Origin: Petrolisthes cinctipes
Taxonomy: Eukaryota > Arthropoda > Malacostraca > Decapoda > Porcellanidae
DNA length: 64,000 nt
Direction: 5' to 3'
Assembly (NCBI GenBank): GCA_033782935.1
Contig: JAWQEG010000630.1
Location: 1,458,501 to 1,522,500, forward strand
Both the position numbers and the translations under genes were made by a program. Under the pieces are notes generated by a model that was not told the DNA's origin, ran no database searches, and saw only the letters and a list, made by a program, of their open reading frames with translations. Shown here piece after piece: positions 35,929-48,508 of the stretch (positions are counted from its first letter, which is position 1; each line of letters starts with the position of its first letter).

Positions 35929-37597
35929 GTGTTAGAGTATTTTCAAAATACATGCTCAAAACATACTGAAAATCGATCTTTTAGGTGCACAAAAGTCGAT
36001 ATGTGCATGCATCTTCAGTACCCGTTTATATCTCAAATTCAGGCTCAAAACACCCGAAAATTCAATATTTTGGGGTCCCAGAAGCAATCTGTACATGCCT
36101 ACTCAGTGTTAGAGTATTTTCAAAATTAAGGCCCAAAACATGCTGAAAATCGATATTTTTGGTGCCCAAAGTCAATATGTGCATGTATGTTCTGTACCCG
36201 TTTATATCTCAAATTCAGGCTCAAAACACCCGAAAATTCAATATTTTGGGGTCCCAGAAGCAATCTGTACATGCCTACACAGTGCTAGAATATTTTCAAA
36301 ATATAGGCTAAAAACATGCTAAAAATTTACATTTTAGGTGCCAAAAAATCGATATCTCAAATTCAGTCCCAAAACACCCGAAAATTCAATATTTAGAGGT
36401 CCCAGAAGGTATCTGTACATGCCTACTCCGTGTTAGAGTATTTTCAAAATACAGGCCAAAAACATACTGAAAATCGATCTTTTAGGTGCACAAAAGTCGA
36501 TATGTGCATGCATCTTCTGTACCCGTTTATACCTCAAATTCTGGCCCTAAACACCCGAAAATTCGATATTTTGGGGTCCCAGAAGCGATCTGTACATGCC
36601 TACTCCGTGTTAGAGTATTTTCAAAATTAAGGCCCAAAACATGCTGAAAATCGATATTTTTGGTGCCCAAAGTCAATATGTGCATGTATCTTCTGTACCC
36701 GTTTATATCTCAAATTCAGGCTCAAAACACCCGAAAATTCAATATTTTGCGGTCCCAAAAGCAATCTGTACAGTGCTAGAATATTTTCAAAAAAAAGGCT
36801 AAAAACATGCTAAAAATCAATCTTTTAGGTGCCAAAAAGTCGATATCTCAAATTCAGTCCCAAAACACCCGAAAATTCGATATTTAGGGGTCCCAGAAGC
36901 GATCTGTACATGCCTACTCCGTGTTAGAGTATTTTCAAAATACATGCTCAAAACATACTGAAAATCGATCTTTTAGGTGCACAAAAGTCGATATGTGCAT
37001 GCATCTTCAGTACCCGTTTATATCTCAAATTCTGGCCCTAAACACCCGAAAATTCGATATTTTGGGGTCCCAGATGCGATCTGTACATGCCTACTCCGTG
37101 TTAGAGTATTTTCAAAATTCAGGCCCAAAACATGCTGAAAATCGATATTTTTGGTGCCCAAAGTCAATATGTGCATGTATCTTCTGTACCCGTTTATATC
37201 TCAAATTCAGGCTCAAAACACCCGAAAATTCAATATTTTGGGGTCCCAGAAGCAATCTGTACATGCCTACTCAGTGCTAGAGTATTTTCAAAATACAGGC
37301 CCAAAACATGCTGAAAATCGATATTTTTGGTGCCCAAAGTCAATATGTGCATGTATCTTCTGTACCCATTTATATCTCAAATTCAGGCTCAAAACACCCG
37401 AAAAATCAATATTTTGGGGTCCCAAAAGCAATCTGTACATGCCTACTCAGTGCTAGAATATTTTCAAAATATAGGCTAAAAACATGCTAAAAATCGACAT
37501 TTTAGGTGCCAAAAAGTCGATATCTCAAATTCAGTCCCAAAACACCCGAAAATTCGATATTTAGAGGTCCCAGAAGCGATCTGTACATGCCTACTCC
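35929..37597. repeat. 1836-bp repeat, copy 2 (ends in a tetramer)
   Basis: Units 501 (35929), 491 (36430) and 677 (36921, A-B-B-C). It corresponds to 34093 onward at an offset of 1836 until about 37,300. There the second B is followed by C rather than by a third B. Private changes include tttatacctc, cccaaaagcaatc and tcaaaaaaaaggct. Confidence 0.87.
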
Positions 37598-40503
37598 GTG
37601 TTAGAGTATTTTCAAAATACAGGCCAAAAACATACTGAAAATCGATCTTTTAGGTGCACAAAAGTCGATATGTGCATGCATCTTCTGTACCCGTTTATAT
37701 CTCAAATTCTGGCCCTAAACACCCGAAAATTCGATATTTTGGGGTCCCAGAAGCGATCTGTACATGCCTACTCCGTGTTAGAGTATTTTCAAAATTCAGG
37801 CCCAAAACATGCTGAAAATCGATATTTTTGGTGCCCAAAGTCAATATGTGCATGTATCTTCTGTACCCGTTTATATCTCAAATTCAGGCTCAAAACACCC
37901 GAAAATTCAATATTTTGGGGTCCCAGAAGCAATCTGTACAGTGCTAGAATATTTTCAAAATATAGGCTAAAAACATGCTAAAAATCGATGTTTTAGGTGC
38001 CAAAAAGTCGATATCTCAAATTCAGTCCCAAAACACCCGAAAATTCGATATTTAGGGGTCCCAGAAGCGATCTGTACATGCCTACTCCGTGTTAGAGTAT
38101 TTTCAAAATACATGCTCAAAACATACTGAAAATCGATCTTTTAGGTGCACAAAAGTCGATATGTGCATGCATCTTCAGTACCCGTTTATATCTCAAATTC
38201 AGGCTCAAAACACCCGAAAATTCAATATTTTGGGGTCCCAGAAGCAATCTGTACATGCCTACTCAGTGCTAGAATATTTTCAAAATATAGGCTAAAAACA
38301 TGCTAAAAATCGACATTTTAGGTGCCATAAAATCGATATCTCAAATTCAGTCCCAAAACACCCGAAAATTCGATATTTAGAGGTCCCAGAAGCGATCTGT
38401 ACATGCCTACTCCGTGTTAGAGTATTTTCAGAATACAGGCCAAAAACATACTGAAAATCGATCTTTTAGGTGCCCAAAAGTCGATATGTGCATGCATCTT
38501 CTGTACCCGTTTATATCTCAAATTCTGGCCCTAAACACCCGAAAATTCGATATTTTGGGGTCCCAGAAGCGATCTGTACATGCCTACTCCGTGTTAGAGT
38601 ATTTTCAAAATTAAGGCCCAAAACATGCTGAAAATCGATATTTTTGGTGCCCAAAGTCAATATGTGCATGTATCTTCTGTACCCGTTTATATCTCAAATT
38701 CAGGCTCAAAACACCCGAAAATTCAATATTTTGGGGTCCCAGAAGCAATCTGTACAGTGCTAGAATATTTTCAAAATATATGCTAAAAACATGCTAAAAA
38801 TCGATCTTTTAGGTGCCAAAAAGTCGATATCTCAAATTCAGTCCCAAAACATCCGAAAATTCGATATTTAGGGGTCCCAGAAGCTATCTGTACATGCCTA
38901 CTCCGTGTTAGAGTATTTTCAAAATACATGCTCAAAACATACTGAAAATCGATCTTTTAGGTGCACAAAAGTCGATATGTGCATGCATCTTCAGTACCCG
39001 TTTATATCTCAAATTCAGGCTCAAAACACCCGAAAATTCAATATTTTGGGGTCCCAGAAGCAATCTGTACATGCCTACTCTGTGTTAGAGTATTTTAAAA
39101 ATTAAGGCCCAAAACATGCTGAAAATCGATATTTTTGTTGCCCAAAGTCAATATGTGCATGTATGTTCTGTACCCGTTTATATCTCAAATTCTGGCCCTA
39201 AACACCCGAAAATTCGATATTTTGGGGTCCCAGAAGCGATCTGTACATGCCTACTCCGTGTTAGAGTATTTTCAAAATTAAGGCCCAAAACATGCTGAAA
39301 ATCGATATTTTTGGTGCCCAAAGTCAATATGTGCATGTATCTTCTGTACCCGTTTATATCTGAAATTCAGGCTCAAAACACCCGAAAATTCAATATTTTG
39401 CGGTCCCAGAAGCAATCTGTACATGCCTACTCAGTGCTAGAATATTTTCAAAATATAGGCTAAAAACATGCTAAAAATCGATCTTTTAGGTGCCAAAAAG
39501 TCGATATCTCAAATTCAGTCCCAAAACACCCGAAAATTCGATATTTAGGGGTCCCTGAAGCGATCTGTACATGCCTACTCCGTGTTAGAGTATTTTCAAA
39601 ATACAGCCCAAAAACATACTGAAAATCGATCTTTTAGGTGCCCAAAAGTCGATATGTGCATTCATCTTCTGTACCCGTTTATATCTCAAATTCTGGCCTT
39701 AAACTCCCGAAAATTCGATATTTTGGGGTCCCAGAAGCGATCTTTACATGCCTACTCCGTGTTAGAGTATTTTCAAAATTCAGGCCCAAAACATGCTGAA
39801 AATCGATATTTTTGATGCCCAAAGTCAATATGTGCATGTATCTTCTGTACCCTTTTATATCTCAAATTCAGGCTCAAAACACCCGAAAATTCAATATTTT
39901 GGGGTCCCAGAAGCAATCTGTACAGTGCTAGAATATTTTCAAAATATAGGCTAAAAACATGCTGAAAATCGATCTTTTAGGTGCCAAAAAGTCGATATCT
40001 CAAATTCAGTCCCAAAACACCCGAAAATTCGATATTTAGGGGTCCCAGAAGCGATCTGTACATGCCTACTCCGTGTTAGAGTATTTTCAAAATACATGCT
40101 CAAAACATACTGAAAATCGATCTTTAAGGTGCACAAAAGTCGATATGTGCATGCATCTTCAGTACCCGTTTATATCTCAAATTCTGGCCCTAAACACCCG
40201 AAAATTCGATATTTTGGGGTCCCAGAAGCAATCTGTACATGCCTACTCAGTGCTAGAGTATTTTCAAAATACAGGCCAAAAACATACTGAAAATCGATCT
40301 TTTAGGTGCCCAAAAGTCGATATGTGCATGCATCTTCTGTACCCGTTTATATCTCAAATTCAGGCTCAAAACACCCGAAAATTCAATATTTTGGGGTCCC
40401 AGAAGCAATCTGTACAGTGCTAGAATATTTTCAAAATATAGGCTAAAAACATGCTAAAAATCGATCTTTTAGGTGCCAAAAAGTCGATATCTCAAATTCA
40501 GTA
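37598..40503. repeat. Mixed trimers, one A-C dimer and one tetramer before the 10.4-kb block
   Basis: Starts are 37598 (491), 38089 (325, A-C dimer), 38414 (491), 38905 (677, A-B-B-C), 39582 (491) and 40073 (492). The last unit has two A-like monomers in a row: 40,250 reads gtgctagagt then caggccaaaaacatactg. It ends near the left edge of the 10.4-kb duplication. Positions 39,402-40,676 reappear at 41,878-43,152. Confidence 0.87.
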
Positions 40504-40676
40504 CCAAAACACCCGAAAATTCGATATTTAGGGGTCCCAGAAGCGATCTGTACATGCCTACTCCGTGTTAGAGTATTTTCAAAATACATGCTCAAAACAT
40601 ACTGAAAATCGATCTTTTAGGTGCACAAAAGTCGATATGTGCATGCATCTTCAGTACCCGTTTATATCTCAAATTC
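39402..40676. repeat. 1.27-kb block repeated at +2476 (first occurrence)
   Basis: This stretch reappears at 41,878-43,152 and therefore, through the 10.4-kb duplication, also at about 52,287-53,561. Shared rare sites are ggtccctgaagcg, ctggccttaaactcccg, gcgatctttacatg, cgatctttaaggtgc and agtaccaaaacaccc. The match is broken on the left by cggtccc against gggtccc and on the right where type I (caggctc) meets type II (ctggccc). Confidence 0.85.
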
Positions 40677-41877
40677 AGGCTCAAAACACCCGAAAATTCA
40701 ATATTTTGGGGTCCCAGAAGCAATCTGGACATGCCTACTCAGTGTTAGAGTATTTTCAAAATTAAGGCCCAAAACATGCTGAAAATCGATATTTTTGGTG
40801 CCCAAAGTCAATATGTGCATGTATGTTCTGTACCCGTTTATATCTCAAATTCAGGCTCAAAACACCCGAAAATTCAATATTTTGGGGTCCCACAAGCAAT
40901 CTGTACATGCCTACACAGTGCTAGAATATTTTCAAAATATAGGCTAAAAACATGCTAAAAATTTACATTTTAGGTGCCAAAAAATCGATATCTCAAATTC
41001 AGTCCCAAAACACCCGAAAATTCGATATTTATAGGTCCCAGAAGGTATCTGTACATGCCTACTCCGTGTTAGAGTATTTTCAAAATACAGGCCAAAAACA
41101 TACTGAAAATCGATCTTTTAGGTGCACAAAAGTCGATATGTGCATGCATCTTCTGTACCCGTTTATATCTCAAATTCTGGCCCTAAACACCCGAAAATTC
41201 GATATTTTGGGGTCCCAGAAGCGATCTGTACATGCCTACTCCGTGTTAGAGTATTTTCAAAATTCAGGCCCAAAACATGCTGAAAATCGATATTTTTGGT
41301 GCCCAAAGTCAATATGTGCATGTATCTTCTGTACCCGTTTATATCTCAAATTCAGGCTCAAAACACCCGAAAATTCAATATTTTGCGGTCCCAGAAGCAA
41401 TCTGTACAGTGCTAGAATATTTTCAAAATATAGGCTAAAAACATGCTAAAAATCAATCTTTTAGGTGCCAAAAAGTCGATATCTCAAATTCAGTCCCAAA
41501 ACACCCGAAAATTCGATATTTAGGGGTCCCAGAAGCGATCTGTACATGCCTACTCCGTGTTAGAGTATTTTCAAAATACATGCTCAAAACATACTGAAAA
41601 TCGATCTTTTAGGTGCACAAAAGTCGATATGTGCATGCATCTTCAGTACCCGTTTATATCTCAAATTCTGGCCCTAAACACCCGAAAATTCGATATTTTG
41701 GGGTCCCAGATGCGATCTGTACATGCCTACTCCGTGTTAGAGTATTTTCAAAATTCAGGCCCAAAACATGCTGAAAATCGATATTTTTGGTGCCCAAAGT
41801 CAATATGTGCAAGTATCTTCTGTACCCGTTTATATCTGAAATTCAGGCTCAAAACACCCGAAAATTCAATATTTTGG

Positions 41878-43152
41878 GGTCCCAGAAGCAATCTGTACAT
41901 GCCTACTCAGTGCTAGAATATTTTCAAAATATAGGCTAAAAACATGCTAAAAATCGATCTTTTAGGTGCCAAAAAGTCGATATCTCAAATTCAGTCCCAA
42001 AACACCCGAAAATTCGATATTTAGGGGTCCCTGAAGCGATCTGTACATGCCTACTCCGTGTTAGAGTATTTTCAAAATACAGCCCAAAAACATACTGAAA
42101 ATCGATCTTTTAGGTGCCCAAAAGTCGATATGTGCATTCATCTTCTGTACCCGTTTATATCTCAAATTCTGGCCTTAAACTCCCGAAAATTCGATATTTT
42201 GGGGTCCCAGAAGCGATCTTTACATGCCTACTCCGTGTTAGAGTATTTTCAAAATTCAGGCCCAAAACATGCTGAAAATCGATATTTTTGATGCCCAAAG
42301 TCAATATGTGCATGTATCTTCTGTACCCTTTTATATCTCAAATTCAGGCTCAAAACACCCGAAAATTCAATATTTTGGGGTCCCAGAAGCAATCTGTACA
42401 GTGCTAGAATATTTTCAAAATATAGGCTAAAAACATGCTGAAAATCGATCTTTTAGGTGCCAAAAAGTCGATATCTCAAATTCAGTCCCAAAACACCCGA
42501 AAATTCGATATTTAGGGGTCCCAGAAGCGATCTGTACATGCCTACTCCGTGTTAGAGTATTTTCAAAATACATGCTCAAAACATACTGAAAATCGATCTT
42601 TAAGGTGCACAAAAGTCGATATGTGCATGCATCTTCAGTACCCGTTTATATCTCAAATTCTGGCCCTAAACACCCGAAAATTCGATATTTTGGGGTCCCA
42701 GAAGCAATCTGTACATGCCTACTCAGTGCTAGAGTATTTTCAAAATACAGGCCAAAAACATACTGAAAATCGATCTTTTAGGTGCCCAAAAGTCGATATG
42801 TGCATGCATCTTCTGTACCCGTTTATATCTCAAATTCAGGCTCAAAACACCCGAAAATTCAATATTTTGGGGTCCCAGAAGCAATCTGTACAGTGCTAGA
42901 ATATTTTCAAAATATAGGCTAAAAACATGCTAAAAATCGATCTTTTAGGTGCCAAAAAGTCGATATCTCAAATTCAGTACCAAAACACCCGAAAATTCGA
43001 TATTTAGGGGTCCCAGAAGCGATCTGTACATGCCTACTCCGTGTTAGAGTATTTTCAAAATACATGCTCAAAACATACTGAAAATCGATCTTTTAGGTGC
43101 ACAAAAGTCGATATGTGCATGCATCTTCAGTACCCGTTTATATCTCAAATTC
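41878..43152. repeat. 1.27-kb block repeated from -2476 (second occurrence)
   Basis: Copy of 39,402-40,676 lying inside copy 1 of the 10.4-kb duplication. Because its partner lies mostly outside that block, the 2476-bp exchange came before the 10.4-kb duplication, which then carried one occurrence to about 52.3-53.6 kb. Confidence 0.85.
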
Positions 43153-45033
43153 TGGCCCTAAACACCCGAAAATTCGATATTTTGGGGTCCCAGAAGCAAT
43201 CTGTACATGCCTACTCAGTGCTAGAGTATTTTCAAAATACAGGCCCAAAACATGCTGAAAATCGATATTTTTGGTGCCCAAAGTCAATATGTGCATGTAT
43301 CTTCTGTACCCATTTATATCTCAAATTCAGGCTCAAAACACCCGAAAAATCAATATTTTGGGGTCCCAGAAGCAATCTGTACATGCCTACTCAGTGCTAG
43401 AATATTTTCAAAATATAGGCTAAAAACATGTTAAAATCGACATTTTAGGTGCCAAAAAATCGATATATCAAATTCAGTCCCAAAACACTCGAAAATTCGA
43501 TATATAGAGGTCCCAGAAGGTATCTGTACATGCCTACTCCTTGTTAGAGTATTTTCAAAATAAAGGCCAAAAACATACTGAAAATCGATCTTTTAGGTGC
43601 ACAAAAGTCGATATGTGCATGCATCTTCTGTACCCGTTTATATCTCAAATTCTAGCCCTAAACACCCGAAAATTCGATATTTTGGGGTCCCAGAAGCGAT
43701 CTGTACATGCCTACTCCGTGTTAGAGTATTTTCAAAATTCAGGCCCAAAACATGCTGAAAATCGATATTTTTGGTGCCCAAAGTCAATATGTGCATGTAT
43801 CTTCTGTACCCGTTTATATCTCAAATTCAGGCTCAAAACACCCGAAAATTCAATATTTTGGGGTCCCAGAAGCAATCTGTACAGTGCTAGAATATTTTCA
43901 AAATATAGGCTAAAAACATGCTGAAAATCGATCTTTTAGGTGCCAAAAAGTCGATATCTCAAATTCAGTCCCAAAACACCCGAAAATTCGATATTTAGGT
44001 GTCCCAGAAGCGATCTGTACATGCCTACTCCGTGTTAGAGTATTTTCAAAATACATGCTCAAAACATACTGAAAATCGATCTTTTAGGTGCACAAAAGTC
44101 GATATGTGCATGCATCTTCAGTACCCTTTTATATCTCAAATTCTGGCCCTAAACACCCGAAAATTCGATATTTTGGGGTCCCAGATGCGATCTGTACATG
44201 CCTACTCCGTGTTAGAATATTTTCAAAATTAAGGCCCAAAACATGCTGAAAATCGATATTTTTGGTGCCCAAAGTCAATATGTGCATGTATCTTCTGTAC
44301 CCGTTTATATCTCAAATTCAGGCTCAAAACACCCGAAAATTCAATATTTTGGGGTCCCAGAAGCAATCTGTACATGCCTACACAGTGCTAGAATATTTTC
44401 AAAATATAGGCTAAAAACATGCTAAAAATCGACATTTTAGGTGCCAAAAAATCGATATCTCAAATTCAGTCCCAAAACACCCGAAAATTCGATATTTAGA
44501 GGTCCCAGAAGGTATCTGTACATGCCTACTCCGTGTTAGAGTATTTTCAAAATACAGGCCAAAAACATACTGAAAATCGATCTTTTAGGTGCACAAAAGT
44601 CGATATGTGCATGCATCTTCTGTACCCGTTTATATCTCAAATTCTGTCCCTAAACACCCGAAAATTCGATATTTTGGGGTCCCAGAAGCGATCTGTACAT
44701 GCCTACTCCGTGTTAGAGTATTTTCAAAATACAGGCCCAAAACATGCTGAAAATCGATATTTTTGGTGCCCAAAGTCAATATGTGCATGTATCTTCTGTA
44801 CCCGTTTATATCTCAAATTCAGGCTCAAAACACCCGAAAATTCAATATTTTGGGGTCCCAGAAGCAATCTGTACATGCCTACACAGTTCTAGAATATTTT
44901 CAAAATATAGGCTAAAAACATGCTAAAAATCGACATTTTTGGTGCCAAAAAATCGATATATCAAATTCAGTACCAAAACACCCGAAAATTCGATATTTAG
45001 AGGTCCCAGAAGCGATCTGTACATGCCTACTCC

Positions 45034-46367
45034 TTGTTAGAGTATTTTCAAAATACAGGCCAAAAACATACTGAAAATCGATTTTTTAGGTACCCAAAAG
45101 TCGATATGTGCATGCATCTTCAGTACCCGTTTATATCTCAAATTCTGGCCCTAAACACCCGAAAATTCGATATTTTGGGGTCCCAGAAGCGATCTGTACA
45201 TGCCTACTCCGTGTTAGAGTATTTTCAAAATTCAGGCCCAAAACATGCTGAAAATCGATATTTTTTGTGCCCAAAGTCAATATGTGCATGTATCTTCTGT
45301 ACCCGTTTATATCTCAAATTCAGGCTCAAAACACCCGAAAATTCAATATTTTGGGGTCCCAGAAGCAATCTGTACATGCCTACTCAGTGCTAGAGTATTT
45401 TCAAAATACAGGCCCAAAACATGCTGAAAATCGATATTTTAGATGCCCAAAGTCAATATGTGCATGTATCTTCTGTACCCGTTTATATCTCAAATTCAGG
45501 CTCAAAACACCCGAAAATTCAATATTTTGGGGTCCCAGAAGCAATCTGTACAGTGCTAGAATATTTTCAAATTATAGGCTAAAAACATGCTAAAAATCGA
45601 CATTTTAGGTGCCAAAAAATCGATATCTCAAATTCAGTCCCAAAACACCCGAAAATTCGATATTTAGAGGTCCCAGAAGGTATCTGTACATGCCTACTCC
45701 TTGTTAGAGTATTTTCAAAATACAGGCCAAAACCATACTGAAAATCGATCTTTTAGGTGCCCAAAAGTCGATATGTGCATGCATCTTCTGTACCCGTTTA
45801 TATCTCAAATTCTGGCCCTAAACACCCGAAAATTCGATATTTTGGGGTCCCAGAAGCGATCTGTACATGCCTACTCCGTGTTAGAGTATTTTCAAAATTC
45901 AGGCCCAAAACATGCTGAAAATCGATATTTTTGGTGCCCAAAGTCAATATGTGCATGTATCTTCTGTACCCGTTTATATCTCAAATTCAGGCTCAAAACA
46001 CCCGAAAATTCAATATTTTGGGGTCCCAGAAGCGATCTGTACATGCCTACTCCGTGTTAGAGTATTTTCAAAATTAAGGCCCAAAACATGCTGAAAATCG
46101 ATATTTTTGGTGCCCAAAGTCAATATGTGCATGTATCTTCTGTACCCTTTTATATCTCAAATTCAGGCTCAAAACACCCGAAAATTCAATATTTTGGGGT
46201 CCCAGAAGCAATCTGTACAGTGCTAGAATATTTTCAAAATATAGGCTAAAAACATGCTGAAAATCGATCTTTTAGGTGCCAAAAAGTCGATAACTCAAAT
46301 TCAGTCCCAAAACACCCGAAAATTCGATATTTAGGGGTCCCAGAAGCGATCTGTACATGCCTATTCC
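45034..46367. repeat. Two A-B-B-C tetramers (667 bp each)
   Basis: Units start at 45034 and 45701. Each has monomers of 177, 176, 166 and 148 bases, with the 10-bp deletion in the second B. They are not close copies: the first has cgattttttaggtacccaaaag and tattttttgtgcc, the second aaaccatactg and gcgatctgtacatg at the first B end. Copies at +10,409 are 55443-56776. Confidence 0.87.
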
Positions 46368-47683
46368 GTGTTAGAGTATTTTCAAAATACATGCTCAAAA
46401 CATACTGAAAATCGATCTTTTAGGTGCACAAAAGTCGATATGTGCATGCATCTTCAGTACCCGTTTATATCTCAAATTCCGGCCCTAAACACCCGAAAAT
46501 TCGATATTTTGGGGTCCCAGAAGCGATCTGTACATGCCTACTCCGTGTTAGAGTATTTTCAAAATTAAGGCCCAAAACATGCTGAAAATCGATATTTTTG
46601 GTGCCCAAAGTCAATATGTGCATGTATCTTCTGTACCCGTTTTTATCTCAAATTCAGGCTCAAAACAACCGAAAATTCAATATTTTGGGGTCCCAGAAGC
46701 AATCTGTACATGCCTACACAGTGCTAGAATATTTTCAAAATATAGGCTAAAAACATGCTAAAAATCGACATTTTAGGTGCCAAAAAATCGATATCTCAAA
46801 TTCAGTCCCAAAACACCCGAAAATTCGATATTTAGAGGTCCCAGAAGGTATCTGTACATGCCTACTCCGTGTTAGAGTATTTTCAAAATACAGGCCAAAA
46901 ACATACTGAAAATCGATCTTTTAGGTGCCCAAAAGTCGATATGTGCATGCATCTTCTGTACCCGTTTATATCTCAAATTCTGGCCCTTAACACCCGAAAA
47001 TTCGATATTTTGGGGTCCCAGAAGCCATCTGTACATGCCTACTCCGTGTTAGAGTATTTTCAAAATTCAGGCCCAAAACATGCTGAAAATCGATATTTTT
47101 GGTGCCCAAAGTCAATATGTGCATGTATCTTCTGTACCCGTTTATATCTCAAATTCAGGCTCAAAACACCCGAAAATTCAATATTTTGGGGTCCCAGAAG
47201 CAATTTGTACAGTGCTAGAATATTTTCAAAATATAGGCTAAAAACATGCTAAAAATCGATCTTTTAGGTGCCAAAAGTCGATATCTCAAATTCAGTCCCA
47301 AAACACCCGAAAATTCGATATTTAGGGGTCCCAGAAGCGATCTGTACATGCCTACTCCGTGTTAGAGTATTTTCAAAATACATGCTCAAAACATACTGAA
47401 AATCGATCTTTTAGATGCACAAAAGTCGATATGTGCATGCATCTTCAGTACCCGTTTATATCTCAAATTCAGGCTCAAAACACCCGAAAATTCAATATTT
47501 TGGGGTCCCAGAAGCAATCTGTACATGCCTACACAGTGCTAGAATATTTTCAAAATATAGGCTAAAAACATGCTAAAAATCGACATTTTAGGTGCCAAAA
47601 AATCGATATCTCAAATTCAGTCCCAAAACACCCGAAAATTCGATATTTAGAGGTCCCAGAAGGTATCTGTACATGCCTACTCC

Positions 47684-48508
47684 GTGTTAGAGTATTTTCA
47701 AAATACAGGCCAAAAACATACTGAAAATCGATCTTTTAGGTGCCCAAAAGTCGATATGTGTATGCATCTTCTGTACCCGTTTATATCTTAAATTCTGGCC
47801 CTAAACACCCGAAAATTCGATATTTTGGGGTCCCAGAAGCGATCTGTACATGCCTACTCCGTGTTAGAGTATTTTCAAAATTCAGGCCCAAAACATGCTG
47901 AAAATCGATATTTTTGGTGCCCAAAGTCAATATGTGCATGTATCTTCTGTACCCGTTTATATCTCAAATTCAGGCTCAAAACACCCGAAAATTCAATATT
48001 TTGGGGTCCCAGAAGCAATCTGTACATGCCTACTCAGTGCTAGAATATTTTCAAAATATAGGCTAAAAACATGCTAAAAATCGATCTTTTAGGTGCCAAA
48101 AAGTCGATATCTCAAATTCAGTCCCAAAACACCCGAAAATTCGATATTTAGGGGTCCCAGAAGCGATCTGTACATGCCTACTCCGTGTTAGAGTATTTTC
48201 AAAATACAGGCCCAAAACATGCTGAAAATCGATCTTTTAGGTGCACAAAGTCAATATGTGCATGTATCTTCTGTACCCGTTTATATCTCAAATTCAGGCT
48301 CAAAACACCCGAAAATTCAATATTTTGGGGTCACAGAAGCAATCTGTACATGCCTACACAGTGCTAGAATATTTTCAAAATATAGGCTAAAAACATGCTA
48401 AAAATCGACATTTTAGGTGCCAAAAAATCGATATTTCAAATTCAGTCCCAAAACACCCGAAAATTCGATATTTAGAGGTCCCAGAAGCGATCTGTACATG
48501 CCTACTCC
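47684..48508. repeat. Trimer followed by a B/A hybrid-C dimer (501 + 324 bp)
   Basis: The trimer is 47684-48184. The hybrid at 48185-48360 starts like B (caggcccaaaacatgctg), carries A-like cgatcttttaggtgcacaaag, and then continues as B (gtcaatatgtgcatgtatc). C is 48361-48508. The hybrid looks like a short patch of A copied into B, as expected of gene conversion. It recurs at +10,409. Confidence 0.85.
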
